From: Castellaniella sp049651205
GTDB lineage: Bacteria > Pseudomonadota > Gammaproteobacteria > Burkholderiales > Burkholderiaceae_B
Direction: 5' to 3'
DNA: 64,000 nucleotides
NCBI RefSeq assembly: GCF_049651205.1
Contig: NZ_JBASBR010000004.1
Coordinates: 186,001 to 250,000, forward strand
Positions 63,649 through 64,000 of this stretch are shown piece by piece; positions within the stretch are counted from its first letter, which is position 1; each line of letters opens with the position of its first letter. Under the pieces are notes generated by a model. That model had not been told where the DNA came from, made no database searches, and saw only the letters and a program-made list of their open reading frames with translations. The translations under genes and the position numbers were made by a program.

Positions 63649-64000
63649 TTGAACAAAGGCTTTTACATGGTCATGGCTGCACAGGCGCTGTCGTCTGTGG
63701 CCGACAACGCCTTGCTGATCGCAGCCATCGGCCTGATTGCCGACCTCAGCGGCCCCGACTGGATGGCGCCGATGATGAAATGGTGGTTTGCGCTGGCCTA
63801 CGTCGTGCTGGCCGCGTTTGTGGGGGCCTTTGCGGATTCTTTCCCCAAAGGCCGGGTTATGTTTGCCACCAATGCCCTCAAAACCGGCGGCTGCCTGCTG
63901 ATGTTCAGCTATGGGGCCTTTGGGCTGGATCACGGCCACCAGTTGGCGCTTATTTTTACGGCCTACACCATTGTGGGCATAGGCGCTGCCGCGTACTCGC
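63649..64000 (+). CDS. lplT: Lysophospholipid transporter LplT, 5' part (partial)
   Basis: An MFS protein opening with NKGFYMVMAAQALSSVADNA and continuing ADSFPKGRVMFATNALK and GIGAAAYS, the LplT pattern. It flips lysophospholipids to the inner leaflet for re-acylation. Start TTG 63649 is supported by GAGG nine bases upstream; ATGs at codons 7 and 9 lie too deep in the first helix. The gene runs off the window after 117 codons. Divergent from smc, with a TATACT -10-like box at 63578 and no good -35. Confidence 0.88.
   Translation, partial: MNKGFYMVMAAQALSSVADNALLIAAIGLIADLSGPDWMAPMMKWWFALAYVVLAAFVGAFADSFPKGRVMFATNALKTGGCLLMFSYGAFGLDHGHQLALIFTAYTIVGIGAAAYS

Overview
The window looks like chromosomal DNA of a betaproteobacterium of the order Burkholderiales, most likely an Alcaligenaceae relative of Bordetella. 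The evidence is gene order and protein resemblance (queA-tgt-yajC-secDF, miaB-phoH-ybeY-corC-lnt, smc-zipA-ligA, a Bordetella-type lipid A glucosamine locus); no rRNA is present, so the genus is left open. Coding density is very high, with many 1-23 bp gene overlaps. I see no phage, insertion sequence, CRISPR array or replication origin. Both ends cut a gene: upp at the left (only its first 23 codons) and lplT at the right (first 117 codons).

Layout. 1-13 kb is housekeeping: upp, the PBP4-type carboxypeptidase dacB, a tRNA-modification/Sec operon (queA, tgt, yajC, secD, secF), then miaB-phoH-ybeY-corC-lnt. 13-16 kb holds a large membrane PAS-GGDEF-EAL protein. A tRNA-Ala/Glu/Asp operon with its own promoter and terminator follows at 16.2-16.6 kb, then bioB and two transporter genes. 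20.2-24.9 kb is a molybdenum cofactor cluster: moaC-moaD-moaE-moaB-moeA on the plus strand converging on moaA-mobA on the minus strand. 24.9-29.7 kb holds a universal stress protein, a DUF442 phosphatase-like protein and a four-gene glycan set (YdjC-type deacetylase, GtrA-like protein, ArnT-like transferase, GT2 transferase) that resembles the lipid A glucosamine (lgm/naxD) pathway.

29.8-41.1 kb is the anaerobic nitrogen-oxide block. A truncated globin-nnrS-nsrR operon starts from a promoter whose -35/-10 spacer is a perfect 19-bp palindrome. It converges on narK-narG-narH-narJ-narI-PPIase, whose promoter carries an FNR-type box centred at the class II position. The cofactor cluster upstream supplies the bis-MGD that NarG needs, and the NsrR operon would deal with nitric oxide produced during nitrite reduction.

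41.3-54.6 kb is serA, ovothiol synthase ovoA, a second EamA transporter, ung, azlCD and yajQ, interleaved with three more c-di-GMP enzymes. In all, four GGDEF proteins and a YajQ-type c-di-GMP effector lie within about 41 kb. Two of them are hybrid GGDEF-EAL proteins with opposite lesions: one has lost the EAL metal-binding aspartates, the other has a non-canonical GGDEF signature. 54.7-64 kb is a reductase/isomerase/amidotransferase operon followed by ligA, zipA and smc (minus strand) and lplT.

Limits: starts were chosen by eye from Shine-Dalgarno matches, overlaps and family length. Functions rest on motif recognition, not database searches.
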